Source: JBMOMT01 sp049324835 (GTDB taxonomy: Bacteria; Chloroflexota; Anaerolineae; CAYNKW01). Taken from it: a DNA stretch of 34,334 nucleotides. The stretch lies in NCBI GenBank assembly GCA_049324835.1, contig JBMOMT010000001.1:1-34334 (forward strand). The letters are read 5' to 3'. The notes beneath the pieces are model-generated. The model was given only the letters and a program-made list of their open reading frames with translations, was not told where the DNA came from and did not search any database. The number at the start of each line of letters is the position of its first letter. Positions within the stretch are counted from its first letter, which is position 1. A program made the translations under genes and the position numbers. Positions 8,145-15,698 of this stretch are shown here, piece by piece.

Positions 8145-8173
8145 ATCATAACACAGTTCGGTGAATTGTGCAA
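8145..8173 (-). promoter_or_regulatory. Promoter of the ferritin-Mo hydroxylase-fdhD operon
   Basis: The minus strand reads TTGCAC (8168-8173), a 17-bp spacer, and an extended -10 TGTTATGAT with the hexamer at 8145-8150. It sits between the AOR stop at 8202 and the ferritin ATG at 7998, and predicts a start near 8138. Confidence 0.65.
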
Positions 8174-8201
8174 TCGTTTGTTGCACCTTTCCTGACCCAA
8201 C

Positions 8202-10046
8202 TCAAGCATAGTGGGCGATGCCCAGCCTTTCCAGGCGTTCGCGTGTCGGGATGCCGTTCCGATCCCAGCCGCGGGTGATATAATAGTCATCCAGCAGGCG
8301 CTCCAGCTCAAAGGTCTCACCCTCGAGTGGGCCGGCGGGCATCGGTTCGGCCATGCGGGAGGCCAGGGTATCGTCTTTGCGGGAGATGCCGGCCCTGGTC
8401 AGAAACAGACGCTCCAGGGTATAAACTCGCTCGGCGGCCTGCATCAAACTCTGCGGTGTATAGTCGCTGCCGGTGGCGTGATTGATCATTTTCACCAGGC
8501 GATCCGGCACATAACCGTTCAAAACGTCCAGCGTGTAGCGCACGGCGACAAACACGCACACCCCTGCCGAATCCATCAGCGTAAACACGTCCTGAAAGTG
8601 TTTGACCAGCTCCGCTTTGCCCTCGTAGGTCAGGCCGTCGATCTTTTTGCCGACGCCGAAAAGCTCGGTGTAGGCCGTGTCGCCGGCCATGTGGGAAGCG
8701 CCCTTGTTCGAGGTGGCGTACAGCAGGCCCATGCCCTTCAGGCCGCGGGCATCGTAGCTGGGGAATTCCTGTTTTTTGGCCGTGATCGACATTTCAGGAT
8801 GGCCATACGTGTTCGCCAGGCGCCAACTGCCCTGGGCGATCTGGTCGCCAAAGCCCTGGCGGTAGGCCGCCTGGCGCACCATCTCCAGCAGGCCCTCGGC
8901 GTCGCCAAAGGGCAGCGGTCGGCCGATCTGCGCCTCGGTCAGGATGCCCTTGGTGTACATCTCCATGGCGCAGGCGATGGTGAGGCCGACAGAAATGGTG
9001 TCCAGGCCCAGTTCGTTGCACAAATAGTTGGCTTTGGTGATGGCCGCCATGTTGTCGATGCCACAGGCGCTGCCCAGTGAGCCGATGGTCTCATATTCGG
9101 GGCCTTCGCCCTGGCCGGCGTACTGCTCCCCCCAGATCGCACCATCGACTCTGGTCAGGCGGGCGCAGGCCAGCGGGCAGCCATAGCAGCCGCTGTGCCG
9201 GATCAAAAAATGCTCCTTGAGGAACGGGCCGTTGATGCGCGGCGTGCCCTCGAACTGGCCGTATTGAAAGTTAAAGGTAGGAAAGATACCGGCCTCGTTG
9301 GTCACATCGGGCACGTAGGAGGTGCCATAGATGCGCATCGTCGATCCTTTTTTGATGTCGGCTCCCAGTTGGCGGTTGGCCTCCAGGACCACGGTTTTGA
9401 GCGCCTTCTCGTCGTGCAACGCCGGCCGCAGGTCGCCGCGCACGGCCACCGCCTTCAGGTTCTTGGAGCCCATCACTGCCCCCACGCCAGAACGGGCCGC
9501 CGCGCGGTGTTTGTCGTTGATGATGGCCGCGATCAGCACCAGCCGCTCACCCGCCGGACCGATGCAGGCCACGCAGGTGTCGTCGCTGGTCTCGGCGCGG
9601 ACAAGATCCTCGGTGGTGTGGGTGTCCTGGCCCCACAGGTGGGCCGCGTCACGTAACTCGGCTTTGCGCTCGTCCACGAACAGGTAAACCGGTTTTTCCG
9701 CCCGGCCCTCAAAGACGAACAGATCGTAACCCGAGCGTTTCATCATCGTCGGAAAAACGCCGCCCGAATTGGAGTAGGCCAGCGCGCCGGTCAGCGGTGA
9801 TTTGGCGATAGCCAGGTAGCGGTTGCCGGTGGGCGCCGGGGTGGAGGTGAGCGGCCCGGTGGCCATGATCAACAACGCTTCGGGCGAGAGAGGATCCGCC
9901 TGAGGGTCCATGCCTTCCAGCAAGACCTTGATGGCCAGACCCCGAGCGCCAAAGTATTTTCGGGCTGTCTCCTCTGAAAAGGTCTCCTCGCGGATGCTGC
10001 CGTCTGTCAGATGGATACGCAAGATGCGTCCGTGCCAACCGTACAT
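8202..10046 (-). CDS. aor: Aldehyde:ferredoxin oxidoreductase family protein (tungsten enzyme)
   Basis: AOR-family enzymes hold a tungsten bis-pterin and a [4Fe-4S] cluster and oxidise aldehydes to acids with ferredoxin, usually in anaerobes. The 614-residue length is typical. The N-terminal pterin-binding domain begins MYGWHGRILRIHLTDG and contains ATGPLTSTPAPTGNRY. The cluster ligands are Cys287-X2-Cys290-X3-Cys294 (HSGCYGCPLAC) with the distal Cys497 (DSAGVC), almost the same positions as in Pyrococcus AOR. The pterin segment EGPEYETIGSLGSACGIDN is present. The ATG is preceded by AGGAAAGGAG about 10 nt upstream. It follows the MoaD-like gene by 35 bp and the SRAP gene before it, in one apparent operon. 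Substrate range (aldehyde, formaldehyde, benzoyl-CoA or other) cannot be decided by eye. Confidence 0.94.
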   Translation of the reverse strand: MYGWHGRILRIHLTDGSIREETFSEETARKYFGARGLAIKVLLEGMDPQADPLSPEALLIMATGPLTSTPAPTGNRYLAIAKSPLTGALAYSNSGGVFPTMMKRSGYDLFVFEGRAEKPVYLFVDERKAELRDAAHLWGQDTHTTEDLVRAETSDDTCVACIGPAGERLVLIAAIINDKHRAAARSGVGAVMGSKNLKAVAVRGDLRPALHDEKALKTVVLEANRQLGADIKKGSTMRIYGTSYVPDVTNEAGIFPTFNFQYGQFEGTPRINGPFLKEHFLIRHSGCYGCPLACARLTRVDGAIWGEQYAGQGEGPEYETIGSLGSACGIDNMAAITKANYLCNELGLDTISVGLTIACAMEMYTKGILTEAQIGRPLPFGDAEGLLEMVRQAAYRQGFGDQIAQGSWRLANTYGHPEMSITAKKQEFPSYDARGLKGMGLLYATSNKGASHMAGDTAYTELFGVGKKIDGLTYEGKAELVKHFQDVFTLMDSAGVCVFVAVRYTLDVLNGYVPDRLVKMINHATGSDYTPQSLMQAAERVYTLERLFLTRAGISRKDDTLASRMAEPMPAGPLEGETFELERLLDDYYITRGWDRNGIPTRERLERLGIAHYA

Positions 10047-10081
10047 GCTTTCATTGCTCCTTTCCTCGATCGTGTGCGCGA

Positions 10082-10324
10082 TCAGCCTCCCCCGACGGCG
10101 GGGAAGACGGATAGAACGTCACCCTCATTTAAAAGCTGGTCCCGCTCGGCGTGCCGACCGTTGACAAAAAAGGTGCAGGCGTGTGTCTGCGGGATGGGCA
10201 GATCGGGCAATACCTCGGCCAGGCGCGTGCCGGGCGCGATCTGGCGGGTATAGCCGGTGTCGGCATCGTGGCCTCGTGGCAGATATTGACGGTAGCTGGC
10301 CAGCAAACGAATGGTGATCTGCAT
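10082..10324 (-). CDS. MoaD/ThiS-family sulfur carrier protein
   Basis: This 80-residue ubiquitin-fold protein starts MQITIRLLASYRQYLP and ends FPAVGGG, with the C-terminal Gly-Gly needed for adenylation and thiocarboxylation. Sulfur carriers of this type supply the dithiolene sulfurs of molybdopterin (MoaD) or the thiazole sulfur (ThiS). Placement directly before a tungsten-pterin AOR gene favours a MoaD-like role in making the pterin cofactor; many AOR genes have such a partner. A longer reading from 10504 is open but overlaps the SRAP gene in another frame and adds no MoaD-like sequence, so the ATG at 10324 is chosen. It begins 5 bp after the SRAP stop, which suggests translational coupling. 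Confidence 0.87.
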   Translation of the reverse strand: MQITIRLLASYRQYLPRGHDADTGYTRQIAPGTRLAEVLPDLPIPQTHACTFFVNGRHAERDQLLNEGDVLSVFPAVGGG

Positions 10325-10329
10325 GCTCT

Positions 10330-11025
10330 CTAGAATTCCAGCCCTATCTGGCCCGGTTGGGCCAGTGGCTCGATGCAGCGTGGGCCCTCGTTCGCCGGTT
10401 TGTTCACCCAAGCGCCGATGGGGTAGGCGGTCATGTTCTGTGAAGAGTAGGGAGCCAACAGGGGCTGCAGCCGTTCCGTCTGCTGCACAGCCGCATCCAG
10501 CCACAGATCGTGATGCTCCGGCGACAGGATGACCGGCATGCGGTCGTGCAGCGGGCGCATCAGATCGTTGGGCGTGGTGGTCAGAATGGTACAGCTCTCA
10601 AGAGCGCCCTCGGCTCCTTCCCAGTATTCCCACAGACCAGCCAGCCCAAAGGGGCGCCCATCTTGCAGACGGATGTAAAATGGTTGTTTGCCGTGCTCCC
10701 GGTGTTGCCATTCGTAAAAACCATCGGCCAGCACCAGGCAACGCCGCCGCCGAAAGGCCGACCGGAAAGCCGGTTTCTCGGCGGCTGTCTCGGAGCGGGC
10801 GTTGATCATGCGGCTGCCGATCTTGAGGTCTCGGGCCCAGGAAGGCACCAACCCCCATTGCATCATGACCAGTTCTCGCCCGCTACCGGATGGCGCCTGT
10901 CGCACCGTTGCCACCGGCTGGCCGGGTGCGATATTGTAGCGCGGCGGCAGGGTGGGCGCCTCGGGCAGTGTGAATTGTTCGGCCAGTTCGGCGGTCGGAG
11001 TGATCAGGGTAAAACGTCCACACAT
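10330..11025 (-). CDS. SRAP-domain abasic-site processing protein (YedK/HMCES family)
   Basis: SRAP proteins form a thiazolidine crosslink between their N-terminal cysteine and abasic sites in single-stranded DNA, protecting the lesion. The 231-residue protein begins MCGRF, so removal of Met exposes catalytic Cys2. Other active-site residues fall exactly at the E. coli YedK numbers: Asn75 (MINARSE), Glu105 (DGFYEW) and His160 (LHDRMPVIL). The start at 11025 is fixed by this chemistry and by AAGGAG 8 nt upstream; the frame is open to 11127 but that extension would bury Cys2. It is the first gene of a tight operon with the MoaD-like gene and AOR. A strong promoter and a leader hairpin precede it. 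Family and catalytic assignments are secure. Confidence 0.95.
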   Translation of the reverse strand: MCGRFTLITPTAELAEQFTLPEAPTLPPRYNIAPGQPVATVRQAPSGSGRELVMMQWGLVPSWARDLKIGSRMINARSETAAEKPAFRSAFRRRRCLVLADGFYEWQHREHGKQPFYIRLQDGRPFGLAGLWEYWEGAEGALESCTILTTTPNDLMRPLHDRMPVILSPEHHDLWLDAAVQQTERLQPLLAPYSSQNMTAYPIGAWVNKPANEGPRCIEPLAQPGQIGLEF

Positions 11026-11059
11026 GGCCCACACTCCTTGATGGTCCACAGAGCGGTTA

Positions 11060-11089
11060 CAAAAGGGCCTCCCAGCAGTGACAGGCCCT
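11060..11089 (-). promoter_or_regulatory. Leader hairpin with T-run before SRAP gene, possible attenuator
   Basis: On the minus strand AGGGCCT (11083-11089) and AGGCCCT (11064-11070) form a 7-bp stem with a 12-nt loop. The stem runs directly into TTTTGT. It lies within the leader of about 83 nt between the predicted transcription start and the SRAP ATG, so it would end transcription before the gene if it acts as a terminator. The stem is short, so its strength is uncertain. Confidence 0.45.
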
Positions 11090-11114
11090 CGTTGCGCGAA
11101 TAAAGTTGCCCAAG

Positions 11115-11143
11115 ATTTTACCAGCATGAAAGGGGAATGTCAA
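11115..11143 (-). promoter_or_regulatory. Strong sigma70 promoter of the SRAP-moaD-aor operon
   Basis: The minus strand has a perfect -35 TTGACA (11138-11143), a 17-bp spacer, and -10 TAAAAT (11115-11120). The predicted start is near 11108. I saw no LexA-like palindrome over it. Confidence 0.85.
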
Positions 11144-11234
11144 GTCGTTTTTGCCGCGTGGCGAGATTCCGTTCTTTCACCGAAGGCGCAGGTGAGTTCC
11201 ACTGCACACGAACAACCCTGGCTCGCGCCGGCTT

Positions 11235-11263
11235 TTGCATTGCCGTCGATCCTGTGATATAAC
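11235..11263 (+). promoter_or_regulatory. Promoter of the exported isoaspartate methyltransferase gene
   Basis: TTGCAT (11235-11240), a 17-bp spacer, and -10 TATAAC (11258-11263) preceded by an extended TG. The predicted start near 11270 gives a leader of about 46 nt to the ATG at 11316. It diverges from the SRAP promoter about 90 bp away. Confidence 0.7.
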
Positions 11264-11315
11264 ATCCTGGGACAAGCCCCCACGGACGATAGGCCAAAAA
11301 GACAAGGAGAGAATC

Positions 11316-12125
11316 ATGTATAGAGCCAGGTGGATGATGCTGCTGTTGTTTCTCGCCGCCTGCCGGGCAGTCTCCCACCCGCCGCCGATCACACCGCCCC
11401 CCCCCACCCAGACGTCTGTCCCGACGCTCGCTGTCACACCCTCACCCATCCCCCAGGAAGACCCCTTTGCCGCACTGCGGCAGCAGATGGTCGATACCTG
11501 CATCGCCGCCCAGGGTGTGACCGACGAGCGGGTGCTGGCAGCCATGCGCGCCGCGCCGCGCCACCTTTTCGTGCCATCCGATCTGGTGCCCCGCGCCTAC
11601 CAAGATCGGGCGTTGCCCATCGGTTACGGGCAGACCATCTCCCAGCCCTACATCGTGGCGTTGATGACCCAGTTGCTCGATCTGACCCCAGGAGACAGGG
11701 TTCTGGAGATCGGCACCGGCTCCGGTTATCAGGCGGCTGTGCTGGCCCATATCCCAGACGTCGAGGTGTATACCATCGAGATCGTGCCCGAGCTGGCCGA
11801 ACGCACGGACACACTGTTGCACAGACTGGGTTACGATACCATCCAACGTAAACAAGGCGACGGTTATTTTGGCTGGCCAGAGTATGCCCCGTTCGACGCC
11901 GTCATCGTCACCGCCGCGCCGGATCACCTGCCGCAGCCGTTGGTGGAGCAACTGACCGACGATGGCCGGCTGGTGATCCCCATCGGGCCGCCGGGTGGCT
12001 TTCAGACGCTGTGGAAATTCGTCAAACAGCCCGACGGTGAACTCAAAGCCTACAACCAGGGCGGGGTGATCTTTGTGCCGTTCACGGGCCAGGGCGTAGA
12101 GACACACGACGACTCGGGGCCGTGA
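11316..12125 (+). CDS. pcm: Protein-L-isoaspartate O-methyltransferase with lipoprotein signal peptide
   Basis: PIMT uses S-adenosylmethionine to methylate isoaspartyl residues and so repair aged proteins. The domain is clear: GQTISQPYIV (about 105-114) and SAM motif I VLEIGTGSGYQ (about 129-139), then DAVIVTAAP and the C-terminal VPF segment. The unusual part is the N terminus. The start at 11316 has AAGGAG 6-7 nt upstream and encodes MYRARWMMLLLFLAAC, a short signal peptide with lipobox LAAC (Cys16), followed by a Pro/Thr-rich linker to about residue 45. This predicts a membrane-anchored protein outside the cytoplasm, whereas PIMT is normally cytoplasmic and SAM is not known to be available outside. 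A cytoplasmic form from an internal Met near 11490 cannot be excluded. It overlaps the convergent downstream gene by 44 bp. Confidence 0.92.
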   Translation: MYRARWMMLLLFLAACRAVSHPPPITPPPPTQTSVPTLAVTPSPIPQEDPFAALRQQMVDTCIAAQGVTDERVLAAMRAAPRHLFVPSDLVPRAYQDRALPIGYGQTISQPYIVALMTQLLDLTPGDRVLEIGTGSGYQAAVLAHIPDVEVYTIEIVPELAERTDTLLHRLGYDTIQRKQGDGYFGWPEYAPFDAVIVTAAPDHLPQPLVEQLTDDGRLVIPIGPPGGFQTLWKFVKQPDGELKAYNQGGVIFVPFTGQGVETHDDSGP

Positions 12126-14508
12126 GCCAGGCCGCGCCGTAACAGACGGCCCCCACAGCCAGCACTGTCGAAAAGCCCCACGAGAGAGCCAGCAGCGCCG
12201 CCATCACCGAGGCCACCACCGAGCTGGCCCCGTTGCCCGCCCAGGCCCAGGCGACGAGGGTCGGTTGTCCTTCCAACGCCGCGATGCCCTTGGGCAGCGG
12301 CATGCCCATCAGCAGGCCCAATGGCGCCAGCGCCATGACGGTCACTGCCAGCCTGCCGCCCAGCGATGCCGCCAGGGCAACCTCGAAGAGCAGCGGCAGA
12401 GCCAGCACGTATCCTCCCACCAGAGCCGGTATCGCCAGCAGCACGGCGCCGAGCGGCAGGCGCACCGAGAGCAGGCTGCCCAGCCCAGAGAACAACAGCA
12501 GCGCAAAAAGCACCGCCGCCAGGGCATAGCTGGGATGGCCGAGAAACAGGATGAACCGCTGCATCAACGGTATTTCGACGCACAAATAACCCATTCCCAA
12601 CAGGATAAAATAAAGCAGCGTCGGGCGCAGTGAACTGCCCCGCGATCCACCTGTTCTCCTGAAGGCCAGCGGCAGCAGAATGAGCGCCGCCGCCGCGATC
12701 GTCGCCAGCGCCAGCAAGGCCAGCAGCACAAAATAACCTGCCCCACCGAAAGGCTGCCAGGTGTGACCCGCCATCGCCAACACCTCTGAAGCCTGCTGCC
12801 ACTTGAAGTAATGGCCAAAGAACGGCCTGTCGTCGCTGGGTGGACGGACGTCAAAGGGATACTGCCGATACCAGGCCTCACGATCTGTGGCCTGCAACAG
12901 CCCCACAAAGGCGTGGTAATAGTCGGGGCTGGGCAGCACGTTGTAGCGATTGACCTCGTCAGGTTGAATATCCGGCAGATAGACGAGATCGAAAGCGCGC
13001 GGCGCAGCAAAGGCCCGCACGGTCTGCAACTCGGCAGCCGTAAAAGCGCCCCGCCGGGCCAGGATGATCATCTGGCGATAACTGCGCAACGCCACCAGGC
13101 TGAGCCGCGGCTCGCCGGCCGTTCTTTCTATCGCTTCCACCGCCAGCCCAAAGGCCCGCAGCGATTCAGAAGGAGGCACCTGCAGCCAGCGTGTCATCAC
13201 CAACAGACCCCCATCGTCCAGCCGGGTCAAATAGTCGACCAGGGCCTCGACGGTGTAGGTATAATCCTCGCTCAGACTGTAGGCTCCAGAGACGATGGTG
13301 CGCTGCGGGGCAGTGAGCGCCAACTGCACCACATCATAGTGCTGCCGGGTTTGCCGGACAAAAGCCCGGCCCTCCTGCAAAACCACGTCCACGCGGGCAT
13401 CGTCGTACAGATTGCCGGCCCAGTCTCCTTGTTGGCGCACCGCTTCGATGACCAGCGGGTTGGCTTCGACAGCCGTCACAGCCGTTGCGCCCTCAGCCAG
13501 AGCCACCAACACATCAAAGCCGCCGCGCGGCTCCAGTAGCAGCGCCCGCGCGCCGGGGCGAAGCCGGTAAGGAAGCGCCGTCAGCAGACAGTCGGTGAAG
13601 GGGAGCGTGGTCAGGCCCGGCGGCGCGTGGCTGATGGGAAGCAGATCGTCGCCATCGACAGTGAGCCCCATTTGCGGCGGCGGCGGCTCGGCGCAGCGAA
13701 AGCCGCTGCCCGGCAGGCTACGAATGGCCGACGAGCGCACCACGTCTACCCGCGAAAAGCCGTTCCAGCGCCGGAAAACCAGCTCGGCATCAGGGTAGAG
13801 CAGAGCGTAACTGAGGCTTTTGTACGGCGAGAGGCGAATCTCCAGCGACTGCGGCAGAAATATCGCTGCCAGGATCAGGAACAGCCCCGCCCCCACCTGA
13901 AGGCAGCCGGTCGCCGTGTGAAATTTCCCCCTGCCTCGCCCGCCGGTCATCGTCGCTGCGCCGATGCCCAACGCGGCGGAAACGAGCACCACACCCTCGC
14001 CGCCCACCAGTGATGGCAAAACCACGGCCAATCCACAGCCAACGGCCGAGCCGGCCAGGTTGGCGGCATAGATGCGGTTTCCCGCGCCCGGATGGGCGGC
14101 CAGCAGAATGGCCACCGCCGCGCCGCTGCAGAAAAAGGGCAACGCCAGCGCCAGATAATGCGCCGCCAGCACGGCCCACTGATGCCAGTCGAGGGCGATA
14201 CGAAACGAATCGAAGGGCAGGTAAAGCGTCAGCGCATAGGAACCGATGACGGCGGCGGCGAATCCCCGGCCCAGCCAGCCCAGTGCGCGGGCGGGATCGC
14301 ACTGGCGCAGACGCGGCGCCAGCGCCAAAAAGGCGCCGCTGGCGCCAAAACCCAACAGCGCCAGGCTGACGATCATGAAGGCAAAGTGGTAGAACTGGGC
14401 CACTGCGAAAAGGCGGCTGAGGTTGACTTCGAAGGCCAGCGTGGCCGTCGAGAGAAGAGCCAGAGAAGCAACGATGGTCGGTTTGCTGCCGGCAGTATCC
14501 TGGGCCAT
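12082..14508 (-). CDS. Polytopic membrane protein with spermidine synthase-like domain
   Basis: This 808-residue protein has an N-terminal block of about six to seven hydrophobic segments (residues about 12-235). A soluble Rossmann-type domain follows (about 290-560), related to spermine/spermidine synthases and including a nucleotide-binding-like LLLEPRGGFDVLVAL and AVEANPLVIEAV. A second hydrophobic block (about 610-800) ends it. Such fused proteins are known in many bacteria; whether they make polyamines is generally unproven, because the acidic catalytic residues are often changed. The N-terminal segment TLAFEVNLSRLFAVAQFYHFAFMIVSLALLGFG-type pattern is common in this family. The start is ATG at 14508 with a weak GGGGA upstream and a promoter at 14551-14579. 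Its 3' end overlaps the convergent pcm gene by 44 bp. Membrane location is firm; function is not. Confidence 0.85.
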   Translation of the reverse strand: MAQDTAGSKPTIVASLALLSTATLAFEVNLSRLFAVAQFYHFAFMIVSLALLGFGASGAFLALAPRLRQCDPARALGWLGRGFAAAVIGSYALTLYLPFDSFRIALDWHQWAVLAAHYLALALPFFCSGAAVAILLAAHPGAGNRIYAANLAGSAVGCGLAVVLPSLVGGEGVVLVSAALGIGAATMTGGRGRGKFHTATGCLQVGAGLFLILAAIFLPQSLEIRLSPYKSLSYALLYPDAELVFRRWNGFSRVDVVRSSAIRSLPGSGFRCAEPPPPQMGLTVDGDDLLPISHAPPGLTTLPFTDCLLTALPYRLRPGARALLLEPRGGFDVLVALAEGATAVTAVEANPLVIEAVRQQGDWAGNLYDDARVDVVLQEGRAFVRQTRQHYDVVQLALTAPQRTIVSGAYSLSEDYTYTVEALVDYLTRLDDGGLLVMTRWLQVPPSESLRAFGLAVEAIERTAGEPRLSLVALRSYRQMIILARRGAFTAAELQTVRAFAAPRAFDLVYLPDIQPDEVNRYNVLPSPDYYHAFVGLLQATDREAWYRQYPFDVRPPSDDRPFFGHYFKWQQASEVLAMAGHTWQPFGGAGYFVLLALLALATIAAAALILLPLAFRRTGGSRGSSLRPTLLYFILLGMGYLCVEIPLMQRFILFLGHPSYALAAVLFALLLFSGLGSLLSVRLPLGAVLLAIPALVGGYVLALPLLFEVALAASLGGRLAVTVMALAPLGLLMGMPLPKGIAALEGQPTLVAWAWAGNGASSVVASVMAALLALSWGFSTVLAVGAVCYGAAWLTAPSRRVSLRPGP

Positions 14509-14550
14509 CCATTTTCCCCGCCGAGTGAACGCATCCCCTCGCGCAGCAGG

Positions 14551-14579
14551 ATTATAATATCGATCTCACGGCAAAGCAA
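14551..14579 (-). promoter_or_regulatory. Promoter of the membrane spermidine synthase-like gene
   Basis: The minus strand has TTGCTT (14574-14579), a 17-bp spacer and a perfect TATAAT (14551-14556). The predicted leader is about 36 nt. The AT-rich core also contains TATAAT on the plus strand, but without a matching -35. Confidence 0.65.
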
Positions 14580-14754
14580 CCCTGGCGCTCGCCGATGACT
14601 ATACAGGCCGGCCCACCGTTGCCTGCGTTCGGCGTGCGCCAGTGTTCTCAAGCCGTAACCCATCTGTAATCTCTGCCAACCCTTTTCTATGATATGATAG
14701 GATGGCATGCTTTCAGACTCTTTTACCGCGTCGCACCCAGACAGGAGGATTGTC

Positions 14755-15630
14755 ATGGGTATCTGGACAAGATTAAAAAATCGGCCCGAGGCCGCTTTGC
14801 TTTCACTTGCCGTGTTGTTGATGCTGACGAGCACCGTCACCACCGCCGCCGCAGGCAGCAGCCCATCGCCGGGCCTGCTGGCCAATTTTTCGGACCTGCC
14901 CACACCCACTCACACCGGCGAGGTGTCACCCATCGACACGCCGACCTTTACACCAACCTGGATACCGACTCACACCGCCACGCCTACTGCCACACCCACC
15001 GCCACTGCCACACCCACCGCCACCGACACCGCCACCCCAACGGCCACAGGCGAGCCCGGCCCCTCACCGACGCCCACCCACACCCTTACCCCGCGGCCTA
15101 CGCTCACACCCCTGCCCACCACCCCGTTGCCGCCTGGAGGTTTTTATTACACCGTGCGCGCCGGCGATAACCTGTTTCGTATCGCCCTGCGCTTTGGCGC
15201 CACCGTCCAGGCCATCGTCCAGGCCAACGGTATCGTCAACCCACGCCTGATCCGGGTGGGACAGGTGCTCTGGATACCCACATCGTACCCCCACGAGCCG
15301 ACCAATCCCGTCATCTATGTGGTGCAGCGCGGCGATACACTCTACTCCATCGCTCGTCGTTTCGGCACCACCTATCAGGTGCTGGCGGCGATCAACGGCA
15401 TCACCAACCCACGCCTGATCTACGTGGGCCAGCGACTCGTCATCCCCGGCTCTGGCGCGCCCCAACCCACCCCTACACCGCCGGGCCAGCGGGTCTATGT
15501 CGTGCGCCCCGGCGATACCCTGTGGTCGATTGCCGTACGCTTTCACACCACGCCATGGGCCATTGCGGTGGCCAACGGCCTGCGTAACCCCAACCTGATC
15601 TATGTCGGGCAGCATTTGATCATACCCTGA
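14755..15630 (+). CDS. Secreted triple-LysM cell-wall-binding protein
   Basis: This 291-residue protein has an N-terminal signal/anchor segment (ALLSLAVLLMLTS, about 14-26) and a Thr/Pro linker (about 48-128). Three LysM repeats follow at about 131-175, 187-231 and 247-291, each with the pattern YxVxxGDxLxxIAxRFG...NPxLIxVGQxLxIP. LysM binds N-acetylglucosamine polymers such as peptidoglycan. No catalytic domain is present, so it probably acts as a binding or scaffold protein. The ATG at 14755 is chosen over an upstream in-frame ATG at 14707 because AGGAGG lies 6 nt before it. TATGAT-like sequences at 14688-14698 may be its -10, but no good -35 is visible. A strong terminator follows directly. 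Confidence 0.92.
   Translation: MGIWTRLKNRPEAALLSLAVLLMLTSTVTTAAAGSSPSPGLLANFSDLPTPTHTGEVSPIDTPTFTPTWIPTHTATPTATPTATATPTATDTATPTATGEPGPSPTPTHTLTPRPTLTPLPTTPLPPGGFYYTVRAGDNLFRIALRFGATVQAIVQANGIVNPRLIRVGQVLWIPTSYPHEPTNPVIYVVQRGDTLYSIARRFGTTYQVLAAINGITNPRLIYVGQRLVIPGSGAPQPTPTPPGQRVYVVRPGDTLWSIAVRFHTTPWAIAVANGLRNPNLIYVGQHLIIP
14938..15122 (+). repeat. Low-complexity Thr/Pro-coding repeat tract
   Basis: Degenerate ACACCCACCGCC-type units encode TATPTATPT-type sequence between signal peptide and first LysM. It is coding low complexity, not a separate element. Similar tracts occur in the surface protein at about 25970-26050 and 26275-26385. Confidence 0.8.
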
Positions 15631-15649
15631 ACATCCATCCATCAGACAG

Positions 15650-15692
15650 GCGCCAGGCTCGGGGCCGCGGCCCCTGCCTGGCGCGTTTTTTT
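15650..15692 (+). terminator. Strong intrinsic terminator after the LysM gene
   Basis: GCGCCAGGC (15650-15658) pairs with GCCTGGCGC (15676-15684), with an inner GGGGCC/GGCCCC stem, then a run of seven T residues (15686-15692). The next gene's ATG begins only seven bases after the T-run. Confidence 0.9.
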
Positions 15693-15698
15693 CCGGCC

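Noticed and set aside
7999..8150. Known molybdenum cofactor riboswitch
   Set aside because: The leader can fold but I could not match it to the Moco RNA consensus by eye, so it is reported only as a structured leader.
11026..11127. Longer SRAP protein starting at 11127
   Set aside because: Catalysis needs Cys2 exposed after Met removal, and the extension spans the leader hairpin and part of the promoter.
14688..14698. TATGATATGAT as the LysM gene -10
   Set aside because: No acceptable -35 is found at 16-18 bp; mentioned only in the gene entry.
14938..15122. Repeat array or CRISPR in the LysM gene
   Set aside because: It is low-complexity coding sequence for a Thr/Pro linker, without fixed repeats or unique spacers.
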